DNA from: Methylomarinum vadi
GTDB taxonomy: Bacteria > Pseudomonadota > Gammaproteobacteria > Methylococcales > Methylomonadaceae
Direction of reading: 5' to 3'
NCBI RefSeq assembly: GCF_000733935.1
Contig: NZ_JPON01000001.1
Span: 558,001 to 622,000, forward strand
DNA length: 64,000 nucleotides
The notes beneath the pieces were generated by a model. It saw only the letters and a list, made by a program, of their open reading frames with translations. It had not been told where the DNA came from and made no database searches. A program made the translations under genes and the position numbers. Positions 49,030 through 57,215 of this stretch are shown here, piece after piece (the stretch's first letter is position 1; the number at the start of each line of letters is the position of its first letter).

Positions 49030-49621
49030 ACTAAACAACCACCCGCTCAAGCGGGTGGGTTCCAATAACGGACTGAAAGTCCGGATACGCGTCGACTAAA
49101 CGACGCGTCTTAGTCGGGCTCCATCTTGAAATTATCGTTTGGATTAGGTTCAAAGTGATGCTCCAAATATTGCTTTATCATCTCATCAGTCATTTGCCCC
49201 ACTGTGGCGCAAAAATAACCGCGGGCTCAAAAATGTCGACCCCAATATCGCTTTTTCAAGTGCGGGAACTCTTCGAACAGATAGCTCGAAGTTCGTCCCT
49301 TGATTCGCCTCATGATTTCGCTTGGGGCCATAGTCGGCGGCGCACTCACCAAAATGTGCACATGATCTTTGCTCACGACACCTTTGATAATCCGTATCTC
49401 AAAGGCTTCGCATGTCTGCCGCACCAAGTCTCTCACTCGTTCGGCTATTTCATCCTTCAGCACTTTATAACGATACTTCGTAACCCAAACAAAATGATAC
49501 TCAATTTGGTAAACCGTATGGCTGCCGTATCTATAGTCCATCGCCACCTCCTTGGGCAAATTATCGCAGCTAAAGCTGACCGGCTAAAGCCGGTGGTTTA
49601 AACCTTATGATGGATAATTAA
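49030..49621 (-). mobile_element. IS200-group element, copy 2
   Basis: Same hairpin ends as copy 1 (CCACCCGC-TCAA-GCGGGTGG; CCGGCTAAAGCCGG) and 592 bp long. It borders the Zur cluster on its left side. Confidence 0.85.
49110..49559 (-). pseudogene. IS200 TnpA transposase with nonsense codon
   Basis: The 149-codon frame runs to FKMEPD and TAA at 49110-49112, so the C-terminus is complete here, but TGA replaces TGG after YWGRHF (stop at 49227-49229). The HUH motif (HVHIL) precedes the stop and the catalytic tyrosine region (ARGYFCATVGQ) follows it. Copy 1 has TGG at this place but a frameshift 10 codons later. Confidence 0.8.
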
Positions 49622-49783
49622 CATTCAAATAATTCGCTTATAGGATTTCTTAAGCAAACTGATAAGTATAAGCCACCATTTTGCTACATTCAGATCGCGG
49701 AAAAACATCGCTCGCCACTGGCTGATGTTTACCAGTGATCGGACGGAGGCTTAATGTGGGAAATGTTGCTATATCGCAATGAA

Positions 49784-49795
49784 ATGTTATAACAT
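49784..49795. promoter_or_regulatory. Zur box in front of zur
   Basis: ATGTTATAACAT is a perfect 12-bp palindrome inside GAAATGTTATAACATAAC, very close to the proteobacterial Zur consensus (GTTATA-centred dyad). It lies 31 bases before the zur start codon, where a repressor would block transcription, so autoregulation is likely. Confidence 0.75.
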
Positions 49796-49826
49796 AACGC
49801 TAAGAACGAGATACGCCATTTTCTCA

Positions 49827-50336
49827 ATGACGCAACAAGCTGAAATGATTGTGCTAGAGCATTCTCCGACAACGCATGACCATAATGGTTGCCGTGCGAA
49901 GGCGATGCACACTGCGGAACAATTGTGTAGCCAACGCGGGGTTCGCTTTACACCCATTCGACGTGAAGTACTCGAACTGATCTGGGAAAGTCATCGGGCG
50001 GTCAAGGCTTATGATTTGCTTGATCGGATCAAGCCAAAATCGGGTACAGCCAAGCCCGCCACGGTCTACCGGGCATTGGATTTTCTGTTGGAACAAGGAC
50101 TGATTCACAAGGTGGAAAGTCTGAACGCCTTTATCGGATGCAGTTTTTCGGATCGTCGGCACGAGCAGTTATTGCTGACTTGCGTTCAATGCCATGAAGT
50201 CGAGGAAAGGCCTGGCGAACGGGTGATGGAAGCCATAGCAAAGGAACTTGAATTGGCATCATTTACTATGCAACGTAAGGCCATCGAAATTCATGGCATC
50301 TGCGGTCGATGCGCGCAGGCCAAAGCAGTTGGCTAA
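49827..50336 (+). CDS. zur: Fur-family zinc uptake regulator Zur
   Basis: The start at 49827 is preferred because the longer frame (from 49779) would begin inside the operator palindrome. The 169-residue protein has a Fur winged helix (RGVRFTPIRREVLELIWESH; KPATVYRALDFLLEQGLIHK) and two CxxC structural zinc pairs (LTCVQCHEVEE and GICGRCAQ). The FIGCSFSDRRHEQLLL segment matches Zur rather than Fur. With zinc bound it should repress the cluster that follows; loss of zinc opens it. Confidence 0.88.
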   Translation: MTQQAEMIVLEHSPTTHDHNGCRAKAMHTAEQLCSQRGVRFTPIRREVLELIWESHRAVKAYDLLDRIKPKSGTAKPATVYRALDFLLEQGLIHKVESLNAFIGCSFSDRRHEQLLLTCVQCHEVEERPGERVMEAIAKELELASFTMQRKAIEIHGICGRCAQAKAVG

Positions 50337-50386
50337 CTCGGCATAAACCTAGGAAAACTGACATCCTTTTCACGCACTTAGATGAA

Positions 50387-50398
50387 ACGATATAACAT
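50387..50398. promoter_or_regulatory. Second Zur-like box, before the TonB receptor
   Basis: ACGATATAACAT matches the zur box at 10 of 12 positions, with one half-site (TATAACAT) intact. It lies 29 bases before the receptor start and may give the receptor and following genes a second Zur-controlled promoter. Confidence 0.55.
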
Positions 50399-50427
50399 TG
50401 GAAATTAACAACAAATTTGGAATGCTG

Positions 50428-52470
50428 ATGCACAAAAAACTCATCTTACTGGCCGCTTCGGACTCTATTGCAATAAGCGTTCAAGCCGAAGAACAAGCTA
50501 TCACTGAGCTCGAACCGGTGATCGTCACATCCCCATTGCAATTGAAACTATCCGAAAGCGCCATGCCTGTGACGGTTTTAAGCGATGATGAATTACGGAT
50601 GAAAACCGGTCACAGCATTGGCGAAACCCTGAAAAACGAGTTGGGCATCAACAGCCAGTCGTTTGGCCCCGGAGTCGGTACGCCGGTGATACGCGGCCAA
50701 GCTGGCCCCAGGGTACGGGTGTTGAACAACGGCATCGGCAGCAACGACGCGTCTGCGATCAGTCCGGATCACGCGACCAGCATCGAGCCGCTGCTCGCCG
50801 AACGCATTGAAGTGCTGCGTGGACCGGCGACATTGTTGTATGGCAGCGGTGCGATGGGCGGCGTGGTCAATGTCATCGACAACCGAATTCCCGGCAAGGC
50901 TTTTGACAAAGCGTTGAATGCCGCACTGGAGCAACGCTTCGACTCCACCAGCGACGAAACCAGCACAGCAATGAAAGTCGAAGGCAGTAAGGATCACATC
51001 GCTTACCATGTGGACGGTTTCTACCGCCACCGTAATAACCTGGATATTGGCGGTCGCGGCATCGATACCGCCAAAGTCGCCATCACCGACCCTTCCTTGG
51101 AGGTTGTCGACAATCCCTATGGCTATCTGAATAACACCGGTGCCGAAGCCATCAGCGGCTCGGCCGGTTTGTCGTGGATAGACGATTTCGGCTTTGCCGG
51201 CGTTTCATACAATAACATCAATAACAATTATGGCATTGCGCCGGACGGTACCGGCGAAGAAACAGTGCGCATCGCCATGCGGCAAAGCAAATACGATTTT
51301 AAGAGCGAGTTGAACAATCCGTTTAAATTCGCCAAAAGCATCAAGACTCGGCTGGGCTATACCGACTATGAGCATACCGAAATTGCTAATGGTGAACCGG
51401 GTGCTTATTTCACCAATCAAACCTATGAAGGCCGTATGGAGTTCGAACACCACGATATCGGTCCACTGCGCGGTGTCGTCGGATTTCAAGCGCAAGCGAG
51501 CGATTTCAACGCCATAGAAAAACTCAGCGGTGAAATTATTGTGCCGCGATCGGATATCACCAGTTATGGCGTATTTGGCGTCGAATCCTTCGATATCGGT
51601 CCGGTCACTTATCAATTCGGCATCCGCGTCGAACAAACCGACATTCGCCCGGACGGCATGAACAGCCTCAGTTACACCCCCGTCAGCGCCTCGGCTTCTG
51701 CTTTATGGAAACTGGATAATCGCAACAGCCTGAATCTGGCCATCACCCGTTCATCGCGGGCGCCCAATGTCCAGGAGTTGTTATCCAACGGCTATCACGA
51801 CGCTACCCGCAGTTTCGAGATCGGCAGCCTGAGTTTAAAAGAAGAAACTTCGTACAACCTGGATCTGGGCTACCGCTTCAAAAGCGACTGGCTGCGCGCC
51901 GAGTTCGACCTGTTCCACAACTGGGCGACCGACTATATCGCCCAGCAACGCAGTGGCGAATTCGTGGATGAAGACGGTAGCAATGCCTGTGCACCAGACT
52001 GCACTATTCCCGTGGTTGTCAGTACCCAGAACGACGCGATATTCAAAGGCTACGAAGCCAAGTTGATTTTCCCGATGATGGAAAACCACTATGGCCTGCT
52101 GGAGCTGACCCTGTTCAGCGACTACACCCGCGGCGAATTCGTCAATGGCGGCGACGTGCCGCGCATGCCGCCACTACGTTACGGCTTTCAGTTGGATTAC
52201 AACAAAAATAAACTTTCCAGCTACCTGCGCTTGACCCGCGCTGACGACCAGCCTCATGCCGGGGATTTTGAAACCTCGACCGCCGGCTATTTCCTGCTCA
52301 ACGTCGGCGTCAATTATCAGGTCAAGCTGTATAAAGAGTCCAATTTAATGCTGTTCGCGAAAGGCAACAATCTGCTGGACGAAAACATCCGTAACTCGAC
52401 GTCATACCTGCGCAACTTTGCGCCGGAAGCAGGACGCGGTGCGGAAGTCGGCTTTAGAGTCAGTTACTAA
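50428..52470 (+). CDS. TonB-dependent outer-membrane receptor, ZnuD-like
   Basis: ATG 50428 is chosen over upstream ATG and TTG codons because GGA lies 6 bases before it. The 680-residue protein has a leader ending VQA, a TonB-box-like LEPVIVTS, the plug domain (VIRGQAGPRVRVLNNGIGSN; RIEVLRGPATLLYGSGAMGG) and a 22-strand barrel ending in Phe-like aromatic (GFRVSY). Position under a Zur box suggests zinc or zinc-chelate uptake, as for ZnuD. The GNNLLDENIRNSTSYLRNFA end is common in this group. Substrate identity is inferred. Confidence 0.85.
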   Translation: MHKKLILLAASDSIAISVQAEEQAITELEPVIVTSPLQLKLSESAMPVTVLSDDELRMKTGHSIGETLKNELGINSQSFGPGVGTPVIRGQAGPRVRVLNNGIGSNDASAISPDHATSIEPLLAERIEVLRGPATLLYGSGAMGGVVNVIDNRIPGKAFDKALNAALEQRFDSTSDETSTAMKVEGSKDHIAYHVDGFYRHRNNLDIGGRGIDTAKVAITDPSLEVVDNPYGYLNNTGAEAISGSAGLSWIDDFGFAGVSYNNINNNYGIAPDGTGEETVRIAMRQSKYDFKSELNNPFKFAKSIKTRLGYTDYEHTEIANGEPGAYFTNQTYEGRMEFEHHDIGPLRGVVGFQAQASDFNAIEKLSGEIIVPRSDITSYGVFGVESFDIGPVTYQFGIRVEQTDIRPDGMNSLSYTPVSASASALWKLDNRNSLNLAITRSSRAPNVQELLSNGYHDATRSFEIGSLSLKEETSYNLDLGYRFKSDWLRAEFDLFHNWATDYIAQQRSGEFVDEDGSNACAPDCTIPVVVSTQNDAIFKGYEAKLIFPMMENHYGLLELTLFSDYTRGEFVNGGDVPRMPPLRYGFQLDYNKNKLSSYLRLTRADDQPHAGDFETSTAGYFLLNVGVNYQVKLYKESNLMLFAKGNNLLDENIRNSTSYLRNFAPEAGRGAEVGFRVSY

Positions 52471-52549
52471 ACACGCTGTAGATCAAGACGTTACGGGTTA
52501 TCCGTCACGTCTTTTTTAAACCTCATAAACGTCACAATATATCATTGCC

Positions 52550-53773
52550 ATGTCGTTAACTGTCATTGACCCGAGCTCCGCAAAATTACCTGTCACCGTA
52601 CTCTCCGGTTTTCTCGGTGCCGGTAAAACCACGCTGCTAAAGCATATTCTCACCAACCGCGACAATCGCCGTGTGGCCGTTATCGTCAATGATATGAGCG
52701 AAGTCAATATTGACGCGGCATTAGTCAAAAACGAAGTGCAACTGAATCGTGGCCAGGAAAAACTGGTCGAAATGAGCAACGGGTGCATTTGCTGCACCTT
52801 ACGCGAGGACTTGCTGATCGAGGTCGGCAACTTGGCCAAGGAAGGCCGCTTTGATTATCTGGTGATCGAGTCCACCGGTATCGCCGAACCCTTGCCAATC
52901 GCCGAGACCTTCACTTTCCGGGACGAACAAGGCATCAGCCTGTCCGACATCGCCCGCCTCGACACCCTGGTCACCGTGGTGGATGCAGTCAATTTCATGC
53001 GCGATTACCAGGAAGCCTTGAGCCTGAAAGAGGCCGGCGAAGCCCAGGGCGAAGACGATGAGCGCAATGTCGCCGATCTGCTGGTCGATCAAATCGAATT
53101 CGCCAACGTCATCCTGATTTCCAAGATCGACCTCATTTCCAGCGACGAAATCTCTAACCTCAAAGCCGTCTTATATAGCCTCAATCCCGACGCAGACATC
53201 GTGTCCATGGTGATGGGTCAAGTCGATTTGCATAAGGTACTGAACACCGGCCTGTTCGATTTCGAAAAAGCCGAACAAGCGCCGGGTTGGCTGAAGGAAC
53301 TGCGCGGTGAGCACATTCCAGAGACCGAGGAATACGGCATCGGCAGCTTTGTTTACAGTGCCCGCCGGCCGTTTCATCCACAACGCTTCTACGAGCATCT
53401 GCATGACGGCGAATGGGACAACGGCACTCTGTTGCGCTCCAAGGGCTTTTTCTGGCTGGCTTCGCGTCCTGATCACGCAGGCAGTTGGTCCCAGGCGGGT
53501 GGCGTCATGCATCACGGGCTGGCCGGTCGCTGGTGGGCGTCGGTCCCCAAGGAACAATGGCCGGCGGACTATCTGGACGACATCGAATCGCAATGGGAAG
53601 AACCTTACGGCGATTGCCGTCAGGAACTGGTGTTCATCGGTCAAAACGTCGATGCTAAAAAAGTGTGCATGGAACTCGACGCCTGCCTGCTAACCGAAGC
53701 CGAATTGGCGGCCGGTCCGAACACTTGGCGCAACTACCGGGATGATTTCCCTCAGTGGTTTGCCGATGGCTAG
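52550..53773 (+). CDS. COG0523 GTPase, ZigA-like zinc metallochaperone (first of three)
   Basis: COG0523 G3E GTPases deliver metal to client proteins. The 407-residue protein has Walker [10 protein letters not shown], the metal-binding CxCC in NGCICCTLR, Walker B region [10 protein letters not shown], the guanine motif SKID and a long C-terminal CobW_C domain ([36 protein letters not shown]). The long form with RRPFHP resembles ZigA/YciC proteins of zinc starvation. It overlaps the next gene by 8 bases. Confidence 0.9.
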   Translation: MSLTVIDPSSAKLPVTVLSGFLGAGKTTLLKHILTNRDNRRVAVIVNDMSEVNIDAALVKNEVQLNRGQEKLVEMSNGCICCTLREDLLIEVGNLAKEGRFDYLVIESTGIAEPLPIAETFTFRDEQGISLSDIARLDTLVTVVDAVNFMRDYQEALSLKEAGEAQGEDDERNVADLLVDQIEFANVILISKIDLISSDEISNLKAVLYSLNPDADIVSMVMGQVDLHKVLNTGLFDFEKAEQAPGWLKELRGEHIPETEEYGIGSFVYSARRPFHPQRFYEHLHDGEWDNGTLLRSKGFFWLASRPDHAGSWSQAGGVMHHGLAGRWWASVPKEQWPADYLDDIESQWEEPYGDCRQELVFIGQNVDAKKVCMELDACLLTEAELAAGPNTWRNYRDDFPQWFADG

Positions 53774-54011
53774 CCTCGACACCTATTTACACATCATTGG
53801 CATCGAGTTGTTGGCGATTCTGGCAATTGTCCTACCGCTGTTGAACAACCGGTCCCATAAGCGTGCGTTATCGACGGTATTTCTGGTCGTGATGGGCTTC
53901 ACGTTGGCGCACTTCGCCACGCACTTATTACCCGGCAAAATCGCCGCGTTCATCTACAGCTCGCACCACGAATACCGTTCCATAAAAACACCGGCTCTGG
54001 GCAGAACATGA
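53766..54011 (+). CDS. Small two-helix membrane protein of unknown function
   Basis: ATG 53766 lies within the end of the GTPase gene, and the stop at 54011 overlaps the ZIP start (ATGA), so the gene is tightly coupled on both sides. The 81-residue product has two hydrophobic segments ([36 protein letters not shown]) and a His-rich tail (HFATHL, SSHHEY). The coupling suggests a partner of the ZIP transporter or the GTPase. No family is recognised. Confidence 0.65.
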   Translation: MASLDTYLHIIGIELLAILAIVLPLLNNRSHKRALSTVFLVVMGFTLAHFATHLLPGKIAAFIYSSHHEYRSIKTPALGRT

Positions 54012-54793
54012 CCATTGTCTTAACGACCGTAACCGGCACAATTGCCGCCTGTCTCGCCGTCAGTTTATGCACGCTGTCGAGTGCGATTGCGCTCTGGCTA
54101 AAACCTGAGACATTAAAATGGCTGGTACCCAATCTGGTGGCCTTGGCTGTTGGTGTACTGCTGGGCGATGCCTTCATTCATCTGATTCCCGATGCCATTC
54201 AGCGCCATGGGGCAGTCAGCGAGGTCTGTCTGACCGTGCTAATCGGTATGTTTGTTTTTTTCATGTTGGAAAAAGGCGTGCGCTGGCGTCACGACCACAA
54301 CGTCGACACCCGCCCATCCACCGATCACATTTTGCCTTTGGCCAAAATGAATCTGATCGGCGATGCCATGCATAACTTTGTCGACGGCATTCTGATCGCG
54401 GGTAGCTTTCTGGCCGATCCGGTTATGGGACTGACCACCACGCTGGCCATCATTGCGCACGAAATCCCCCAGGAGCTGGGCGATGTCGGTGCGCTGCTGC
54501 GCGGCGGATTTAAGCCGCGTCAGGCCGTGCTGTACAACTTTTACTGCTCGCTGAGTGTGTTGCCGGGCGCAATTTTTACCTTGCTGCTCAGTCAGGTCGC
54601 CGAATCGTCCTTAATCGTATTACTGCCGATTGCCGCCGGCGGCTTCATCTATATTGCCGCTTCCGACCTAATTCCCGTGTTGCATGAACGCTCCAGCCTG
54701 ATTCATCTAGGCGGTCAGAGCGCGGCTTTTGCATCGGGCATCGGTTTCATGCAATTCATCGTATTTTTCGAACAAGCCTTGCTGACTACCTAA
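54008..54793 (+). CDS. ZIP-family zinc transporter
   Basis: The 261-residue protein has about eight hydrophobic segments. The two transport motifs are present: GDAMHNFVDGILIAG (helix 4) and IAHEIPQELGDVGALL (helix 5), whose His, Asp and Glu form the binuclear metal site. The cytosolic loop has HDHN. ZIP proteins bring divalent metal into the cytosol without ATP; zinc is the likely substrate given the Zur box. Confidence 0.92.
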   Translation: MTIVLTTVTGTIAACLAVSLCTLSSAIALWLKPETLKWLVPNLVALAVGVLLGDAFIHLIPDAIQRHGAVSEVCLTVLIGMFVFFMLEKGVRWRHDHNVDTRPSTDHILPLAKMNLIGDAMHNFVDGILIAGSFLADPVMGLTTTLAIIAHEIPQELGDVGALLRGGFKPRQAVLYNFYCSLSVLPGAIFTLLLSQVAESSLIVLLPIAAGGFIYIAASDLIPVLHERSSLIHLGGQSAAFASGIGFMQFIVFFEQALLTT

Positions 54794-54804
54794 GGAGTTT
54801 TTCA

Positions 54805-55521
54805 ATGTTCGCCCGTGTTCCATTTCGTCAATCTGACATTGCATCGCCCATCATTGCCTCTGGATTTCGCCCGCTATTCAACCCCTCGGCAAGCAGGAAC
54901 GTCATCTCTAATCAGTTCGCCGATTTATCGCGCATCTATGAAGACGGCGTCAATTTGTGCCTGATCGAACGGCCGTTACCTGCAGCTATAGAGCAATTCG
55001 TCTACCGGGCTTTGCAAAATGTCGGCAGTATCGAGATTAGCCAGCCGGTCGATCCGCTGCAATTCGACTTCAACAAGCTATGGCCGGCAACCGCACAAAT
55101 ACCCGGTTATCGAGACTGGCTGGCCGATGTCGAGTTACTGGTCACGGCGTTCTGCGAACTGTTCGAACGCCGTGAAGCCGGTTTACGCCTAAGGACACTG
55201 GATAAAGCCATGTGCCCGCGCTTCCACGTCGACCGGGTGCCGGCGCGGATGATTTGCAGTTACGGCGGCATCGGTACCGAATGGCTACCGGAATATGCAT
55301 TCGAGCGCGCCAAATTGGGCATGGGCGGTTGCGGCTTGCCGGATGCCGAATCCGGCCTGATTGCCGATCCCACCGCAATCCGGCAAATGCCCGCTTACGC
55401 GGTGGGGCTGATGAAAGGCGAAAACTGGGAAGGCAACGAAGGTCATGGCTTAGTGCATCGCTCGCCGCAGCCAACCGCCGTGCAGCCACGCAGATTGTTG
55501 TTGACTCTGGATATGCTGTAG
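54805..55521 (+). CDS. DUF1826 protein
   Basis: AAGGAG precedes ATG 54805 at good distance. The 238-residue protein has the DUF1826 features DKAMCPRFHVDRVPARMICS, a possible metal site with Cys and His, and a C-terminal GNEGHGLVHRSPQPT, with a TYGGIGTEWL-like middle. DUF1826 genes are known neighbours of COG0523 GTPases in Zur-controlled clusters; the function is unknown. It may be a zinc-independent or zinc-scavenging oxygenase-like protein, but that is only a guess from the HxD-like motif. Confidence 0.8.
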   Translation: MFARVPFRQSDIASPIIASGFRPLFNPSASRNVISNQFADLSRIYEDGVNLCLIERPLPAAIEQFVYRALQNVGSIEISQPVDPLQFDFNKLWPATAQIPGYRDWLADVELLVTAFCELFERREAGLRLRTLDKAMCPRFHVDRVPARMICSYGGIGTEWLPEYAFERAKLGMGGCGLPDAESGLIADPTAIRQMPAYAVGLMKGENWEGNEGHGLVHRSPQPTAVQPRRLLLTLDML

Positions 55522-55531
55522 GGAGACGGAT

Positions 55532-57208
55532 TTGCTGATCAAGTTAACGGGTGGGCGGATTTACGATCCCGCGCAAAACCTACACGGCGAACAGCGTGAC
55601 CTGTTCATTCAAGATGGACTGATGGCAAATGATCCCGGTCCGGATGCGCACTTCGACGCGGTTTATGATCTGGCGGGCAAAATTGTCATGGCCGGGGCCA
55701 TCGACATTCACAGCCACATCGCCGGCGGTAACGTCAACACTGCCCGGCTGTTGCTACCGGAACAGCATCGCAACCACATGGCCCGGCGGCTTAACCATCC
55801 CTTCAGCACCGCCAAATGGTCGACCACCGACACCGGCTACCGCTACGCCCGCATGGGCTACACCACCGTGGTCGAACCGGCGATGCTGCCGGTCGACGCG
55901 TTGGACGTGCATCTGCAAATGGCCGACATTCCAATTCTGGACACCGCCGCGCTGGCGATACTGGGCAACGACGATTTATTGCTGCGGTTGATGCGGTCCA
56001 AGGCCAGCCAGAACCAGATCAACGATTACGTGGCCTGGACCTTGAACGCCACCCGCGCGATGGGCCTGAAGATCATCAACGCCGGCGGCGCCAACGCCTT
56101 TAAAAGTAACGTCCGCCAATTCGGCCTGGACGACATCGTGCCGGATTACGGCGTCAGCTCGCGGCAAATTCTGCAAACCCTGCAAACTGCCGCCTGCCAG
56201 ATCGGCGTACCGCATCCGCCGCACGTCCATTGCAACAACCTCGGCATTCCCGGCAACGTCGACACCATCGTTGCCACCATGGACGCCGCGCAAGGCTTGC
56301 CGATGCACCTTGCCCACGTGCAGTTCTACGCCTACGGCAGCGAAGGCGCGAAAGGCTTTTCGTCGGCGGCGGCCAAACTGCTGGAAGCCTTCAACCGCCA
56401 CCCCAACATCACCATGGACGTCGGCCAAGTGCTGTTCGGCCAAACGGTGACGATCTCCGGCGATGTAATTGCCCAATACAGCCGCCACGCCGACGCCAGC
56501 CCGAGCAAATACGTGATGTGGGACGCCGAAACAGAAGGCTCCGGCGGCGTGGTGCCGTACCGTTACCGCGAAGCCAGCTTCGTCAACACCCTGCAATGGG
56601 CGATCGGTTTGGAACTGTTTTTACTGGCCGAGGCGCCGGAACGGCTGTTTTTTACCACCGACCACCCCAATGGCGCACCATTTACCGCCTACCCGGAACT
56701 GTTGCGCTTACTGATGGACGCCGACTACCGGCAGCAGTGCATGGCACGTCTGAATCAGGAAGCCTTGGCACTGACCCTGCTGCCGAATTTGAAGCGCGAA
56801 CTGAGCTTGAGCGAAGTTGCCACCATGACCCGCTCCGCCGCTGCCAAATTGCTGGGCCTCAACGATCGCGGTCATCTCGCCCCTGGCGCCATCGCCGACA
56901 TTGTGGTTTACGATCCGCACACGCGATCCGACCAAGCCGCTGGTTCTCGTCCCGATTACCAAGCCATGTTCGCTAACGCCGCACTGCTGTTCAAAAACGG
57001 CCGCCTGGTGGTGCAGGACGGTGTGGTGATCGAGCGGCCGACCGGTCTGGCGCAAACCGTCAGCCCGATCTACGACACCGGCATCACCCGCACCGTCAAA
57101 CAGCATTTCGACCGTTTTTACAGTTTGAAACTCAGTCAATACGGGGTCAACGATGCCGATTTCGATGATCTCGGGCAGCCGCGTTTCCGCAATATTGCCT
57201 TGTCTTAG
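55532..57208 (+). CDS. fhcA: Formylmethanofuran dehydrogenase/hydrolase subunit A-like amidohydrolase
   Basis: FhcA hydrolyses formyl-methanofuran to formate in the methanopterin-linked formaldehyde oxidation path of methylotrophs. The TTG start has GGGAG 7 bases before it. The 558-residue protein has the expected family length, and the ligands of the binuclear metal site are visible: HSH at 60-62, a carboxylatable Lys at 180 (MGLKIINAGG), His 233 (HVHCNN), His 262 (MHLAHVQF) and Asp 377 (TTDHPNG). fhcB, C and D are not here, and the gene sits within the Zur cluster, so it may be a second copy for zinc shortage. Dihydroorotase is less likely given length and the HVQFYAYG segment. Confidence 0.85.
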   Translation: MLIKLTGGRIYDPAQNLHGEQRDLFIQDGLMANDPGPDAHFDAVYDLAGKIVMAGAIDIHSHIAGGNVNTARLLLPEQHRNHMARRLNHPFSTAKWSTTDTGYRYARMGYTTVVEPAMLPVDALDVHLQMADIPILDTAALAILGNDDLLLRLMRSKASQNQINDYVAWTLNATRAMGLKIINAGGANAFKSNVRQFGLDDIVPDYGVSSRQILQTLQTAACQIGVPHPPHVHCNNLGIPGNVDTIVATMDAAQGLPMHLAHVQFYAYGSEGAKGFSSAAAKLLEAFNRHPNITMDVGQVLFGQTVTISGDVIAQYSRHADASPSKYVMWDAETEGSGGVVPYRYREASFVNTLQWAIGLELFLLAEAPERLFFTTDHPNGAPFTAYPELLRLLMDADYRQQCMARLNQEALALTLLPNLKRELSLSEVATMTRSAAAKLLGLNDRGHLAPGAIADIVVYDPHTRSDQAAGSRPDYQAMFANAALLFKNGRLVVQDGVVIERPTGLAQTVSPIYDTGITRTVKQHFDRFYSLKLSQYGVNDADFDDLGQPRFRNIALS

Positions 57209-57215
57209 CCAACCT

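Noticed and set aside
48807-49034. Plus-strand open frame of 75 codons
   Set aside because: It runs through a group II intron 5' end and the IS200 border; no coding pattern.
52520-52549. Third Zur box before the first COG0523 gene (ACAATATATCAT)
   Set aside because: Only 8 of 12 positions match and the dyad is broken; the gene can be read from the receptor promoter.
55532-57208. Dihydroorotase (pyrC2) as identity, since pyrC2 is a known Zur target
   Set aside because: At 558 residues with the HVQFYAYG and TTDHPNGAPF segments it follows formylmethanofuran dehydrogenase subunit A, not the shorter dihydroorotases.
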